A stretch of 59,889 bases of DNA. It comes from a virus. Made by a program: the position numbers and the translations under genes. The stretch is taken from the IMG/VR virus record IMGVR_UViG_3300010371_000040, positions 1-59,889 of that record. One strand, written 5' to 3'. The notes beneath the pieces were generated by a model. The model was not told where the DNA came from. It worked only from the letters and a program-made list of their open reading frames with translations, and did not search any database. Positions 1-7,690 of this stretch are shown in pieces (positions within the stretch are counted from its first letter, which is position 1; each line of letters opens with the position of its first letter).

Positions 1-180
1 ACGTCGGTGGCGCCCGACAGGTCCGGCAGGGCGGTCAGGCCCGGGTTGTTCTCGATCCAGACGTCGGTGGCGCCCGACAGGTCCGGCAGGGCGGTCAGGC
101 CCGGGTTGTTCACGATCCTGACGTCGGTCGCGGCGGGCAGGTCGGGCAGCGACGTCAGCCCGGGGTTGTTCTCGACCCTG
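1..180. repeat. 60-bp tandem repeats, left end
   Basis: Three consecutive 60-bp units begin at 1, 61 and 121, each containing cggtggcgcccgacaggtcc or a close variant, with a degenerate fourth unit after 180. The first two are almost identical and the third has several differences. They encode the 20-residue protein repeats. The same unit recurs at 59743-59889, so this is where a circular or permuted molecule was opened. Confidence 0.95.
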
Positions 181-257
181 ACGCGAGTAACCTTGCCCAG
201 ATCCATCTTCAGGAAGGCGGCGAGAGTGACCAGCTTTCCGTTGGCTTGGATTGTCAT
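1..257 (-). CDS. Leucine-rich-like 20-residue repeat protein, N-terminal part (runs off the window start)
   Basis: The ATG lies at 257 behind a strong ribosome site (GAGGAGATAA). A short N-terminal cap (MTIQANGKLVTL...) is followed by near-identical 20-residue units of the form NNPGLTALPDLSGATDVxIx, encoded by 60-bp DNA repeats. The frame leaves the window at base 1 and continues in the piece at 59552-59889 if the ends are overlapped by 55 bp; the whole protein would then be about 179 residues with an uncertain repeat count. LRR-like proteins of this kind are common phage accessory genes of unknown role. It is the gene following the DUF3268-like gene at 260-688 in the minus-strand operon. Confidence 0.8.
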   Translation of the reverse strand, partial: MTIQANGKLVTLAAFLKMDLGKVTRVRVENNPGLTSLPDLPAATDVRIVNNPGLTALPDLSGATDVWIENNPGLTALPDLSGATD

Positions 258-259
258 TT

Positions 260-688
260 TTATCTCCTCAATTTGGTGGTGAAAGGGGCAAATATCTCAA
301 CGACGCGCGCGCACTTCGCCGCGTCGAAAAACTCAATGTCGCACCGCTCGCTGGCAGGCAATTGCATCTGCTCGCGGAGCCATTTGTAGGCGTGCCCCTG
401 CGCGCGGAAATAGCCGATGTTGTCCCGCCTGGCAGCCGCGCGGACCAGCCAGTCGAAATGCTGGTGCGCCGCCTCGCGAGCGGCCCGCAGATCGGCATCG
501 GCCATCGTGCCCAGCGGACGCTCGGTCTTCGCCTGCGCACCGATCCAGGCCGCGTCACCGGCGCAGTACCAGAACTTCTTGTCCGCAAGATCCTGGTCTC
601 GCCGATCGCCATAGATCACCGAGCCGGCGACCAGCACGGCATCACCGCCGCAATACGGGCAGATCGGGGGCGAGACGGGCTTGACCAT
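260..688 (-). CDS. DUF3268-type zinc-finger protein
   Basis: A 142-residue protein with an N-terminal CPYCGG zinc knuckle (about residues 11-16) and a second Cys in FWYC. The RPLGTMADADLRAAREAAH segment follows, then a C-terminal FDAAKCARVVEIF. This order (CPYCG, RPLGT-LAD-ELR, KxAYxWL, CRxVVE) is characteristic of the DUF3268 zinc-finger family found in phages and prophages; function is unknown. It sits between the 689-1609 gene and the repeat gene at 257 with almost no spacing, so it is part of one minus-strand operon. Confidence 0.75.
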   Translation of the reverse strand: MVKPVSPPICPYCGGDAVLVAGSVIYGDRRDQDLADKKFWYCAGDAAWIGAQAKTERPLGTMADADLRAAREAAHQHFDWLVRAAARRDNIGYFRAQGHAYKWLREQMQLPASERCDIEFFDAAKCARVVEIFAPFTTKLRR

Positions 689-1609
689 TCAGCGCCGGGC
701 CTCAGGTCGCTTTTTCGTGCACCAATTGCACTCCGCGACGTAGCAGTGATCCCGGCCAGCGCACGCCTTGGGGAAATTGCATTCGACATAGGGAGGCCGT
801 TGCGCCTCTGGAGTCGAGTTGTAGAGTTCCAGCTTCCGTGCATATCGCTCGCGCGCCAATATCCATGCTTTAGGCTCATCCCATTCCGGCTTGAGCGGCT
901 GCAGGCGGATGCCGTTTCCTTCATCCACCGCCGCGAGCCGCAGATGTGCAGCGAACCGCGCGAAGATCGGAATGAAAACCTCCTGCCGAAGGAACAAGCC
1001 GCCCGTGCCGACGTGCTGATGCCAGGGCCTAATCCAACGCGGGCGCGTCAAGGAACGCAGATAATAGTCGTCCTTGGTGTTGATATAGGCCAGCTCAACG
1101 AAACCGGCGGGGCATGGCCCATGCCAAGGGCCGCGCATGGTTGCCTCGGCTCCATCGGACATCAGAATGTCGATATGGGCACCGGCGAAACCATCCTCTT
1201 GCCTTGTGCAAAGGCGCTCGACGTCGCGCCACTCACCGGGCTCGATTCCCCAATTGTCCCCCTGATCTGGATACTGCTTCATCTGGCCTTCGGGGGTGAA
1301 AAATCGCTTCACCGTATCCATCACGAGCGGGCTGCTCTGATAATAAGCCTCGGCCCGGCCATCGTCCGACACCGCGAGGAATAGGCTCTTGTCTCGCGTG
1401 AACCGCTTGTTCTCCCATTTGCGTAGGTTCGTGTTCGTTTTCAGCGTGAACCGAGGAATGTTGCCGAAGCCGTCACCCCACCATATATGCAGGCCGGTCG
1501 CCCACGTGGGAATTTCCTGACGGCCGATCGGCAGATCGATCACGCTCCACGACGGATCGCCTTTGTATCCGATGCGGATCGAATGCGACTGCTCATCAGA
1601 ACAAAACAA
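689..1609 (-). CDS. Conserved-looking hypothetical protein with C-terminal Cys cluster
   Basis: The frame stays open further upstream, but the Cro-like gene begins on the other strand at 1715. I therefore place the start at TTG 1609, preceded by CCGGGAGA, giving 306 residues. The start is uncertain. The protein is Trp/Arg-rich with no membrane segment, and its last 40 residues carry five or more cysteines (CNFPKACAGRDHCYVAECNW), suggesting zinc binding. I do not recognise the family. It is the first gene of the minus-strand arm, directly facing the control region. Confidence 0.65.
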   Translation of the reverse strand: MFCSDEQSHSIRIGYKGDPSWSVIDLPIGRQEIPTWATGLHIWWGDGFGNIPRFTLKTNTNLRKWENKRFTRDKSLFLAVSDDGRAEAYYQSSPLVMDTVKRFFTPEGQMKQYPDQGDNWGIEPGEWRDVERLCTRQEDGFAGAHIDILMSDGAEATMRGPWHGPCPAGFVELAYINTKDDYYLRSLTRPRWIRPWHQHVGTGGLFLRQEVFIPIFARFAAHLRLAAVDEGNGIRLQPLKPEWDEPKAWILARERYARKLELYNSTPEAQRPPYVECNFPKACAGRDHCYVAECNWCTKKRPEARR

Positions 1610-1714
1610 TGGATGGTCTCCCGGTTGGCTTGGTGACGGGACCGTCGCACATAACGTATTTTGTGTAAAGACCTGTATTGCGCTGCCGACATTTTTCTGT
1701 TTATCGTTGCCGGC
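1610..1714. promoter_or_regulatory. Divergent early control region
   Basis: This 105-bp gap separates the first minus-strand gene from the Cro-like gene and is the only point where both long operons diverge. It is A/T-richer than its surroundings. An imperfect inverted repeat, GCACATAA-cgta-TTTTGTGT, lies at 1647-1666 (6 of 8 arm positions pair) and could be an operator for the Cro-like protein. I did not find convincing -35/-10 pairs for either direction. Promoter function is inferred from layout only. Confidence 0.5.
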
Positions 1715-1915
1715 ATGAGCGACCAAGCACTCTTCACGAAAGCACTTCACCACGTCGGCGGCCAGATCCAGGCACTCGCAAATGCCTGCGGCGTTACCAG
1801 GCCGACGATCTATCTCTGGCAGTCGAAAGTGAATGCCGATCCGCCAGAGGTGCTGACGTTGCACGCGAAACTGAAACTCCGGAAAGCCGCCGGACTGGGG
1901 GACGAAGATGGCTGA
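1715..1915 (+). CDS. Cro-like / YdaS-type helix-turn-helix regulator
   Basis: A 66-residue basic protein. MSDQALFTKALHHVGG is followed by the HTH segment QALANACGVTRPTIYLWQ (about residues 17-34), matching the Cro/YdaS pattern of small phage repressors that lack a dimerisation or protease domain. The start is the internal ATG at 1715, because the open frame upstream encodes a hydrophobic stretch unlike the family. As the first gene of the rightward arm, opposite the leftward operon, it is placed like lambda Cro. Its stop overlaps the next start by 8 bp. Confidence 0.8.
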   Translation: MSDQALFTKALHHVGGQIQALANACGVTRPTIYLWQSKVNADPPEVLTLHAKLKLRKAAGLGDEDG

Positions 1916-2174
1916 CAAGGTAAGCGCCTGGCAGGCAGCGGATGGTTCGATCTTTCTGGTCGAGCAGGACGCCAAGGACCGCGATTTCGAGATCGCCTTG
2001 CGAGCTTGGGCACAGGACTATTTTAATACGCCCGGCGACGAAGCGCTTTCCGCGCAGCAAGAAAATTTCATTGCGGCGATGATCGCTGAACGGTCGAAGC
2101 TGCTGGCGATCTTCAAGCTGCTGAACGGCGGCAATCCTATCGTGGCACCGGCCCGGAGCGAGGAACCCCAATGA
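1908..2174 (+). CDS. Hypothetical early protein, 88 residues
   Basis: Starts at ATG 1908 inside the end of the Cro-like gene and ends by ATGA overlap with the acyl carrier protein gene, so it is translationally coupled on both sides. It is acidic and predicted helical, with no motif I recognise. Context places it in the early operon. Confidence 0.7.
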   Translation: MADKVSAWQAADGSIFLVEQDAKDRDFEIALRAWAQDYFNTPGDEALSAQQENFIAAMIAERSKLLAIFKLLNGGNPIVAPARSEEPQ

Positions 2175-2419
2175 CCGACGCCCGGACCGACGACGAGATC
2201 ACCTTGAGGGTCGGCCAGCTGGCGCTCGATCACTTCGGTATGGCAGATCGCCCCGTCGCGTCGACGAGCATCGAGTCCCTCGACCTGGACAGCCTCGACT
2301 ACATCGAGTGGATCCTGCTGGTCGAGGAGGCGTTCCGGATCGAACTGCCGGACGATGCGGCTATGAAGTTCACCACCGTCGGCGACATCGCCGATTTCGT
2401 GCGGCACGCCCGCAAATAA
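2171..2419 (+). CDS. Acyl carrier protein
   Basis: An 82-residue acidic protein with the full ACP pattern: an N-terminal helix, then IESLDLDSLDYIEWILLVEE, followed by FRIELPDDAAMKFTTVGDIA. Ser41 in the DSL signature is the expected 4'-phosphopantetheine attachment site. Helix II and the E-I-P-D/TVGD segment match bacterial AcpP closely, and length is as expected for a stand-alone ACP. It overlaps the upstream gene by ATGA and lies 16 bp before the RMF-like gene. No ketosynthase, acyltransferase or holo-ACP synthase is visible here, so it would have to use host enzymes or act in some other role. Confidence 0.9.
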   Translation: MTDARTDDEITLRVGQLALDHFGMADRPVASTSIESLDLDSLDYIEWILLVEEAFRIELPDDAAMKFTTVGDIADFVRHARK

Positions 2420-2435
2420 CACAGTAGAGAAAACG

Positions 2436-3254
2436 ATGACGGAAAGTGCTGCCGAGGGCGCGCGGCGGGAGAATTTCGGCGCCAAGGACTTTCTAGCGGC
2501 GGAAGCCGAGCTCAACGACCTGCTGAACAAGGTCGAGTCGGCGAAGGGCCGGTACAAGGCCGCCCGCAAGCGTTGGAAGTCGGACGGCCTCAACCTCGCC
2601 ATGTACGACGCCGTGCAGACGCTCAAGAAGCAGGACGAGGCGGACGTTGCCGACAACGAGCGCGATCGGCTGAAGTACGCCAAGTGGGCGAACCTCGACC
2701 TCGGCTTCCAATCGACGTTCGAATTCACGCCGCTGACGCCAAAGGAACAAGAACAGCGAGACATGAACGACGCGACGCAGTTGGGCTATCTCGCCGGCCG
2801 CCGCGGCGACGAGCGCAAGTCCAACCCGTTCCAGGCTGGCACCGTGGCCTACGCCGCCTTCGACACCGGCTGGATCAACGGCGAGAAAGAGCACTTCGAC
2901 GACGCCAAGAAGGAACCTCGCCAGCCCGCGAAGGGCGCCGGGCCGGAAGTGTCGGGCGGCGCGAAGAAGCGGAAGGCGGCGAAAGAACAGAACCCCGAGC
3001 CGGTAGGCGGCAACGCCGAGCCGGGCGCAGCAGCGGGCGCGGAGCCGCTGCGGGAAGGTGGCTCTCTCGTCGAAGCCACAGAGGCTAGCCAAGGCGAAGG
3101 CGTCCGCACATCAGAGCAGGCGGGTAGCGCTCAACCAGAGGACGATGCCGAAGCCGGTGGGAGCCCGGCACCTGAAGCCGAAATTCCGATCAGCGGCGCT
3201 CCGGTCCAAGACGAAGACCCGCTGGAAATCCCGGCGTTTCTCAAGCGGTCATAG
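2436..3254 (+). CDS. RMF/CrpP-like domain protein with long low-complexity tail
   Basis: A 272-residue protein in three parts. Residues about 20-90 form a charged helical region. Residues 117-152 (GYLAGRRGDERKSNPFQ ... DTGWINGEKE) resemble ribosome modulation factor / CrpP, a small fold seen alone in host proteins and fused in phage proteins. A Glu/Gly/Ala/Pro-rich disordered tail ends in EIPAFLKRS, a short ending I associate with alphaproteobacterial phage proteins. The function of such fusions is not known; ribosome binding would be a guess. Confidence 0.6.
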   Translation: MTESAAEGARRENFGAKDFLAAEAELNDLLNKVESAKGRYKAARKRWKSDGLNLAMYDAVQTLKKQDEADVADNERDRLKYAKWANLDLGFQSTFEFTPLTPKEQEQRDMNDATQLGYLAGRRGDERKSNPFQAGTVAYAAFDTGWINGEKEHFDDAKKEPRQPAKGAGPEVSGGAKKRKAAKEQNPEPVGGNAEPGAAAGAEPLREGGSLVEATEASQGEGVRTSEQAGSAQPEDDAEAGGSPAPEAEIPISGAPVQDEDPLEIPAFLKRS

Positions 3255-3533
3255 AATTTGCCGGGTGCCGTGACGGGCGGCATTAAACGGGTGAGCGGCC
3301 AGCCAAAGGGGTCACAGAAGTGATGAGTATGGCACCAACAAGCTACCCGGCACCGTAATTCTGGGCGGGGTCGTGGGCGATCTGCAGCGGAATCAAATGC
3401 GGAGAGAGCCCTCAGTGAACGCCAACTTAAAGGCGTGACCAGTTCGGCAGAGTAGCGAACAGGCCGGCCACCGCTTCCATCAACGGGTCCTCACCTTGGC
3501 GAGCGTTGGCCGGTTCCTTAACGGAGAAATGGG

Positions 3534-3731
3534 ATGTCTGAGATCACCTATCGGATCTGGTTCACGCCCGCCGTCAATGGCGCACCGCAGGCTCTTCCCG
3601 CGCCCGACTATGAGTTTCACGAGCGCGCCGCCGCGGAGACGGTTGCCGACCACCTCGGCACGGTGAACAACCCTTGCTGGAACGGCGTCTATAGCGTCGT
3701 CGAGCAGATTGGCGGGAGGCCGCGGGCGTGA
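3534..3731 (+). CDS. Hypothetical small protein, 65 residues
   Basis: ATG at 3534 preceded by GGAGAAATGGG. No domain recognised. Its stop overlaps the GTG start of the next gene (GTGA), the coupling style seen throughout this arm. The 279 bp before it (3255-3533) contain no gene I can support. Confidence 0.65.
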   Translation: MSEITYRIWFTPAVNGAPQALPAPDYEFHERAAAETVADHLGTVNNPCWNGVYSVVEQIGGRPRA

Positions 3732-3898
3732 GGGTCGTCGAGCAAATCGATCTCGCCACGCGCGCGATGTACACGATGGACGATGGGCAGGTTTTCTTCG
3801 TTGATCGGCGCGGTTGGATTTTCCATTCTGATGGTCATCCGGCATCGCATCCGCTTGTCGAGGAATTCATTGTGGCGGTCGTCGCATGGGAAAGCTGA
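3728..3898 (+). CDS. Hypothetical small protein, 56 residues, GTG start
   Basis: A small frame from GTG 3728 to TGA 3898, coupled to both neighbours (GTGA at the start, TGATG at the end). The product reads MRVVEQIDLATRAMYTMDDG and ends in FIVAVVAWES. The coupling and compact spacing support it; function is unknown. Confidence 0.55.
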   Translation: MRVVEQIDLATRAMYTMDDGQVFFVDRRGWIFHSDGHPASHPLVEEFIVAVVAWES

Positions 3899-4530
3899 TG
3901 TCCGTGTATGCCAGCCGCACCGGCACCAAGCGCAATCTCGCGGCGATTGCCGAAGCGGGGTGGGGATTGCTGGTCTCTCGTGCTGGAGAATGGCGGACCG
4001 AGGGCTTTGTCGATTGGGTTGCCGACAATGGCGCCTGGGCGGACTTCCAAGCCGGGCAGCCGTTTGACGAGGATATGTTCGAAGAATTCCTGCAATGGAT
4101 TGAAAGCCAATCGATTGCGCCGCGCTGGCTTGTGCTCCCCGATATAGTCGCCGGCGGCCTCGAATCCCTTTCACTGTCGCTCCGCTTTCGGAATCGCTGT
4201 CTTTCTGTAGCACCGCTCGTACTGATCGCAGTCCAGGATGGCATGGAACACGATCATCTTGCTCCGCACGTAGGGCCGTCAGTCGGCATATTCTTGGGCG
4301 GATCGACCGGCTGGAAGCTCAAGCAGATGCGGTATTGGGGCGAATTCTGCGCTGACCGCAATATTCACTATCACGTTGCGAGAGTTAACACGGCGCGGCG
4401 GATGTTTCTTGCCTCTGCGGCAAATGCCGATGGCGTAGATGGGTCTAGCGGCTCTCGCTTTGCCGTAACCATCAGAAAGCTGGACTTAGCAAGGCGTCAA
4501 CCCGATCTCTTCGCGCCGAGGGTCACATGA
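3898..4530 (+). CDS. TGT-fold / DpdA-like base-exchange protein
   Basis: A 210-residue protein. I prefer the ATG at 3898 (GGGAAAG just upstream, family-like MSVYASRTGTKRN) over 3886. Motifs align with the tRNA-guanine transglycosylase barrel. D43NGAW sits like the DSGGFQ general base, VLPDIVAGG (D82) like the substrate Asp, AVQDG at 112-116 like IVQGG, FLGGST at 132-137 like the GG loop, and D181GSSGSR like the nucleophile motif FDCVLPTR. The TGT zinc site is absent, as in phage DpdA proteins that insert 7-deazaguanines into DNA. No queuosine-precursor genes were found, so the substrate is unknown. It is coupled by ATGA to the RuvC-like gene. Confidence 0.65.
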   Translation: MSVYASRTGTKRNLAAIAEAGWGLLVSRAGEWRTEGFVDWVADNGAWADFQAGQPFDEDMFEEFLQWIESQSIAPRWLVLPDIVAGGLESLSLSLRFRNRCLSVAPLVLIAVQDGMEHDHLAPHVGPSVGIFLGGSTGWKLKQMRYWGEFCADRNIHYHVARVNTARRMFLASAANADGVDGSSGSRFAVTIRKLDLARRQPDLFAPRVT

Positions 4531-5075
4531 CCCCGCGCGCCGGCGCCCTCTGCCTTGATCTGGGCAGCGACTGTGGTTGGGCCAGGGAGCGCCCCGGCCT
4601 TCCGCCGCGCCTCGGCACGTGGAATCTCCGCGCTCCATCGAAGCATCCGGGCGCGATGCTCTGCAACCTCACGGACTTCCTGTGGGATCATTGCAGCGAT
4701 GACCCGCCCGAGAAGATCGTCTACGAAGCGCCGTTCATGATGATCCCCAAGCAGGGCGACAAGGCGATGGGAAATGCCGCGACGCTGGAGCACCTCCTGT
4801 GCCTCACAGCGCCGGTGAAGATGATGGGCTGCCGTCTCTCGATCCCGGTCTATCTGATCGCGGTCAGCAGCGCGCGCAAAGGGTTCTGCGGCAACGGGCG
4901 CGCGACGAAGGAAGAGGTCTATGAAGAAGCCGTACGACGCGGATGGAACCCGGCCAACATGCACGAGTCGGACGCCGGAGCTTTGAGCGATCAGTACCAG
5001 CAGCTTTTCCATCCCGAAGAGTGGGCGCGGTGCAATCCGGGACTCGCGGCGGCGCGGGCGTATAGGAGGCGATGA
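4527..5075 (+). CDS. RuvC-like Holliday-junction resolvase
   Basis: A 182-residue RNase H-fold nuclease. The N-terminal LCLDLGSDCGWA places the first catalytic Asp at D11. VYEAPF supplies the conserved Glu and HESDAGAL the C-terminal acidic pair. Length and motif order match phage RuvC-like resolvases that trim branched DNA before packaging. It overlaps both neighbours by ATGA-type junctions, inside the replication/recombination block. Confidence 0.75.
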   Translation: MTPRAGALCLDLGSDCGWARERPGLPPRLGTWNLRAPSKHPGAMLCNLTDFLWDHCSDDPPEKIVYEAPFMMIPKQGDKAMGNAATLEHLLCLTAPVKMMGCRLSIPVYLIAVSSARKGFCGNGRATKEEVYEEAVRRGWNPANMHESDAGALSDQYQQLFHPEEWARCNPGLAAARAYRRR

Positions 5076-6520
5076 TGACCGACGGCCGCAAACCCCAAAG
5101 CAAGACGGACAACAGAGGACCGGTGATGGATTACGACGAGTTTCTGGATAGGAAGACGCAGATCGGCACGCAGGACGGGTTTGATCCGGTGTTCGAGCCG
5201 GAGTTCCTGTTCGATTTCCAGCACGCGCTGGTCGAGTGGGCGGTGCTCAAGGGACGCTCGGCCATATTCGCCGACTGCGGCATGGGCAAGACCGCGATGC
5301 AGTTGGCTTGGGCAGAAAATATCGTTCGAAAGACGAACCGGTCGGCGTTGATCCTCACTCCGCTCGCTGTCGCTCATCAGACCGCCCGCGAGGCCGCGAA
5401 GTTCGATATCGAGGCGCACGTCTCGACCGACGGGACCGTTCGACCCGGCATCAACATCGCCAACTACGAGAAGCTCCACTATTTCGACGCCAACGACTTC
5501 GCCGGCACGGTGTGCGATGAGAGCTCAATCCTCAAATCGTTCGACGGGACAAGACGACAACAGATCACCGAATTCATGCGCAAGATGCGATATCGGCTGC
5601 TCTGCACCGCTACGCCGTCGCCGAACGAATATATCGAGCTCGGCACGTCGAGCGAGGCGCTCGGCTATCTCGGCTACATGGACATGCTGACGAGGTTCTT
5701 CAAAAACGACCAGGGCAATTCGATCAAGCCGAATGTCTTCCGTGACAAGGGCCGCAACCACGCCAAACTCGACGACAACGCGAAATGGCGGTTCAAGGGG
5801 CACGCCGAGGGTCCGTTCTGGCAGTGGGTGTGCTCGTGGGCGAGGGCCATGCGCAAGCCGTCCGACCTTGGGTTCAGTGACGGTGATTTCGTTCTGCCCC
5901 CTCTGGTCGAACAGCAGCACCTTGTTCATGCCACCTCGCGGCCTGACGGCATGCTGTTCGCGCTTCCCGCCTACGGGTTGCAGGAGCAGCGCGAGGAGCG
6001 GCGCCGGACTATCGACGAGAGGTGCGAGGCGGCGGCCGGACTGGTCAACCGCACGGGCGCGCCGGCGATTGTCTGGTGCCATCTCAACGACGAGGGCAAC
6101 TCGCTCGAGAGGCTGATACCGGACGCCGTGCAGGTCAGCGGAACCGATTGCGACGACGCGAAGGAAGAGAAGTTCACCGCCTTCGTCGACGGCAAGGCGC
6201 GTGTCCTGATCACCAAGGACAAGATCGGCGCCTGGGGCCTCAACTTTCAGCACTGCGCGCACTCGGTATCGTTCCCGACGCACTCATTCGAAGGCTACTA
6301 CCAATCGGTGCGCCGATGCTGGCGGTTCGGCCAGACGAGGCAGGTCGTGTCCGACATCGTGACGACCGAGGGCGAGAAAGACATCCTCGCCAACCTGCAG
6401 CGCAAATCTGCCGCCGCGGACAAAATGTTCACCGCCCTGATCGGCTACATGAACGACGCGATCGCCGTTGATCGCAGCACGAAATTCACTAAGAAAGAGG
6501 AACTGCCAGCATGGCTGTGA
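5072..6520 (+). CDS. SF2 (SNF2-like) DNA helicase
   Basis: A 482-residue ATPase. Walker A is DCGMGKT (68-74), motif II is DES (149-151) and motif III-like TATPSPNEY follows. The C-terminal RecA-like lobe carries GAWGLNFQHC and ends with YYQSVRRCWRFGQTRQV, a good motif VI. It lacks extra DNA-binding domains and matches the compact phage helicases found beside RuvC-like nucleases and methyltransferases. The stop lies inside the start of the next, frameshifted gene. Confidence 0.85.
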   Translation: MMTDGRKPQSKTDNRGPVMDYDEFLDRKTQIGTQDGFDPVFEPEFLFDFQHALVEWAVLKGRSAIFADCGMGKTAMQLAWAENIVRKTNRSALILTPLAVAHQTAREAAKFDIEAHVSTDGTVRPGINIANYEKLHYFDANDFAGTVCDESSILKSFDGTRRQQITEFMRKMRYRLLCTATPSPNEYIELGTSSEALGYLGYMDMLTRFFKNDQGNSIKPNVFRDKGRNHAKLDDNAKWRFKGHAEGPFWQWVCSWARAMRKPSDLGFSDGDFVLPPLVEQQHLVHATSRPDGMLFALPAYGLQEQREERRRTIDERCEAAAGLVNRTGAPAIVWCHLNDEGNSLERLIPDAVQVSGTDCDDAKEEKFTAFVDGKARVLITKDKIGAWGLNFQHCAHSVSFPTHSFEGYYQSVRRCWRFGQTRQVVSDIVTTEGEKDILANLQRKSAAADKMFTALIGYMNDAIAVDRSTKFTKKEELPAWL

Positions 6521-6716
6521 AGAAGGGCTACAAGCAGTCTCCAGAGCATATCCGCAAGCGCATCAGAACCCCCGCGCAAAATTGGATGAAATCTCTGTCG
6601 CTGAAATCCGCTCTATCAGGGCTGCGACCGGAGAATATTACGCAAAAATTGGCGCTAAGTACGGGGTTTCTGCGCAGCAAGTGTTCAGAATAGTCAATCT
6701 AAAATCCTGGAGTTAA
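6511..6716 (+). pseudogene. Small HTH protein gene interrupted by a -1 frameshift
   Basis: Translation from ATG 6511 gives MAVKKGYKQSPEHIRKRI, a typical start for a small phage HTH protein. That frame then turns into non-family sequence and stops at 6693. The expected continuation, LDEISVAEIRSIRA ... YAKIGAKYGVSAQQVFRIV (a clear HTH), lies in the -1 frame and ends at 6716. The switch falls near a run of five Cs at 6569-6573. It could be a sequencing indel, a true mutation or programmed -1 slippage. The joined product would be about 65-70 residues. Confidence 0.6.
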
Positions 6717-6718
6717 AC

Positions 6719-7690
6719 ATGCCGGTAATCGACCAAGTTATTACTGAGAGATATGCTATATATAATTCTGATTGTATCGACATAATGAAGTCCCTGCCCG
6801 ACGAAAAGATACACCTGTCGGTCTATTCCCCTCCGTTTGGAGGTCTATTCCAATATTCCAGCAGCGAGCGCGATCTATCGAACGCCGACAGCTACGAGCA
6901 GTTTTTCGAGCACTACGCCTTCGTGGTGCGCGAACTCGCCCGACTGACGGTGCCCGGTCGGATGACGGCGGTGCATTGCATGGATGTCCCAAGCGGCAAC
7001 ACCGGAACCGATTTCCTCATCGACTTTCCCGGCGACATTATCCGACTGCACCAGCGCGAGGGATGGAATTTCATAGCTCGGTATGCCGTCTGGAAAGAAC
7101 CGCTGGCCGTGCGTAATCGCACCATGGCGAAGAACCTGGCGCATCGATCGCTAGTCGAGGACAGTTCTCGATGCAGTGTCGCCTCGGCCGATTACCTCTT
7201 GGTGTTCCGTCGTGCCGGCGAGAACAAAATCCCGATCACCCATCCGACCGGGCTGATGGATTATGCCGGATCGCGACTCCCACCGACCGACGTTCTGAAG
7301 TTCCGCGGCTGGACGGGCAATCAGATCGAGAACAAGTTCTCGCATTGGATCTGGCGCCAGTACGCGTCGGCCTTCTGGGATGACGTCCGCATTGAGCGCG
7401 TGCTGCCGTTCAAGCAGGCTCGAGACGAACAGGACGAAAAGCACGTCCACCCGCTGCAACTCGACGTGATCGAGCGGGTGGTCACACTGTGGAGCAATCC
7501 GGGCGAAACCGTGCTTACGCCGTTCATGGGCGTGGGCAGCGAGGTCTTCGGCGCGGTCTCGCTCGGCCGGCGCGGCATCGGCGTCGAACTGAAGCCGACC
7601 TATTACCGTCAGTCCGTCAAGAACATGGCTCGCGTCGGTACGCCGGTCGAATACTCCACGCGCGACATGTTCGACGAGGCAATGGCATGA
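6719..7690 (+). CDS. DNA methyltransferase (N4-cytosine/N6-adenine, beta-type order)
   Basis: A 323-residue enzyme with catalytic motif IV first (YSPPF, residues 37-40) and the SAM-binding motif I near the C-terminus (TPFMGVGSE, about 267-275), the permuted beta-class order. NSDCIDIMKSLPDEKIHL before motif IV is also typical. SPPF/SPPY is common in N4-cytosine enzymes, but DNA N6-adenine cannot be excluded. There is no cognate nuclease, so it probably protects phage DNA or changes expression. The first 150 bp are clearly A/T-richer than the surroundings. Confidence 0.85.
   Translation: MPVIDQVITERYAIYNSDCIDIMKSLPDEKIHLSVYSPPFGGLFQYSSSERDLSNADSYEQFFEHYAFVVRELARLTVPGRMTAVHCMDVPSGNTGTDFLIDFPGDIIRLHQREGWNFIARYAVWKEPLAVRNRTMAKNLAHRSLVEDSSRCSVASADYLLVFRRAGENKIPITHPTGLMDYAGSRLPPTDVLKFRGWTGNQIENKFSHWIWRQYASAFWDDVRIERVLPFKQARDEQDEKHVHPLQLDVIERVVTLWSNPGETVLTPFMGVGSEVFGAVSLGRRGIGVELKPTYYRQSVKNMARVGTPVEYSTRDMFDEAMA

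Noticed and set aside
1-180. The 60-bp tandem repeats as a CRISPR array
   Set aside because: Units are contiguous without spacers and encode in-frame 20-residue protein repeats.
251-1384. A 377-residue plus-strand open frame at the left end
   Set aside because: Shadow of two minus-strand genes; the DUF3268-like zinc protein on the other strand is clearly the real one.
3255-3533. Possible tRNA in the 279-bp gap after the RMF-like gene
   Set aside because: No GTTCRANNC T-loop or cloverleaf could be built.
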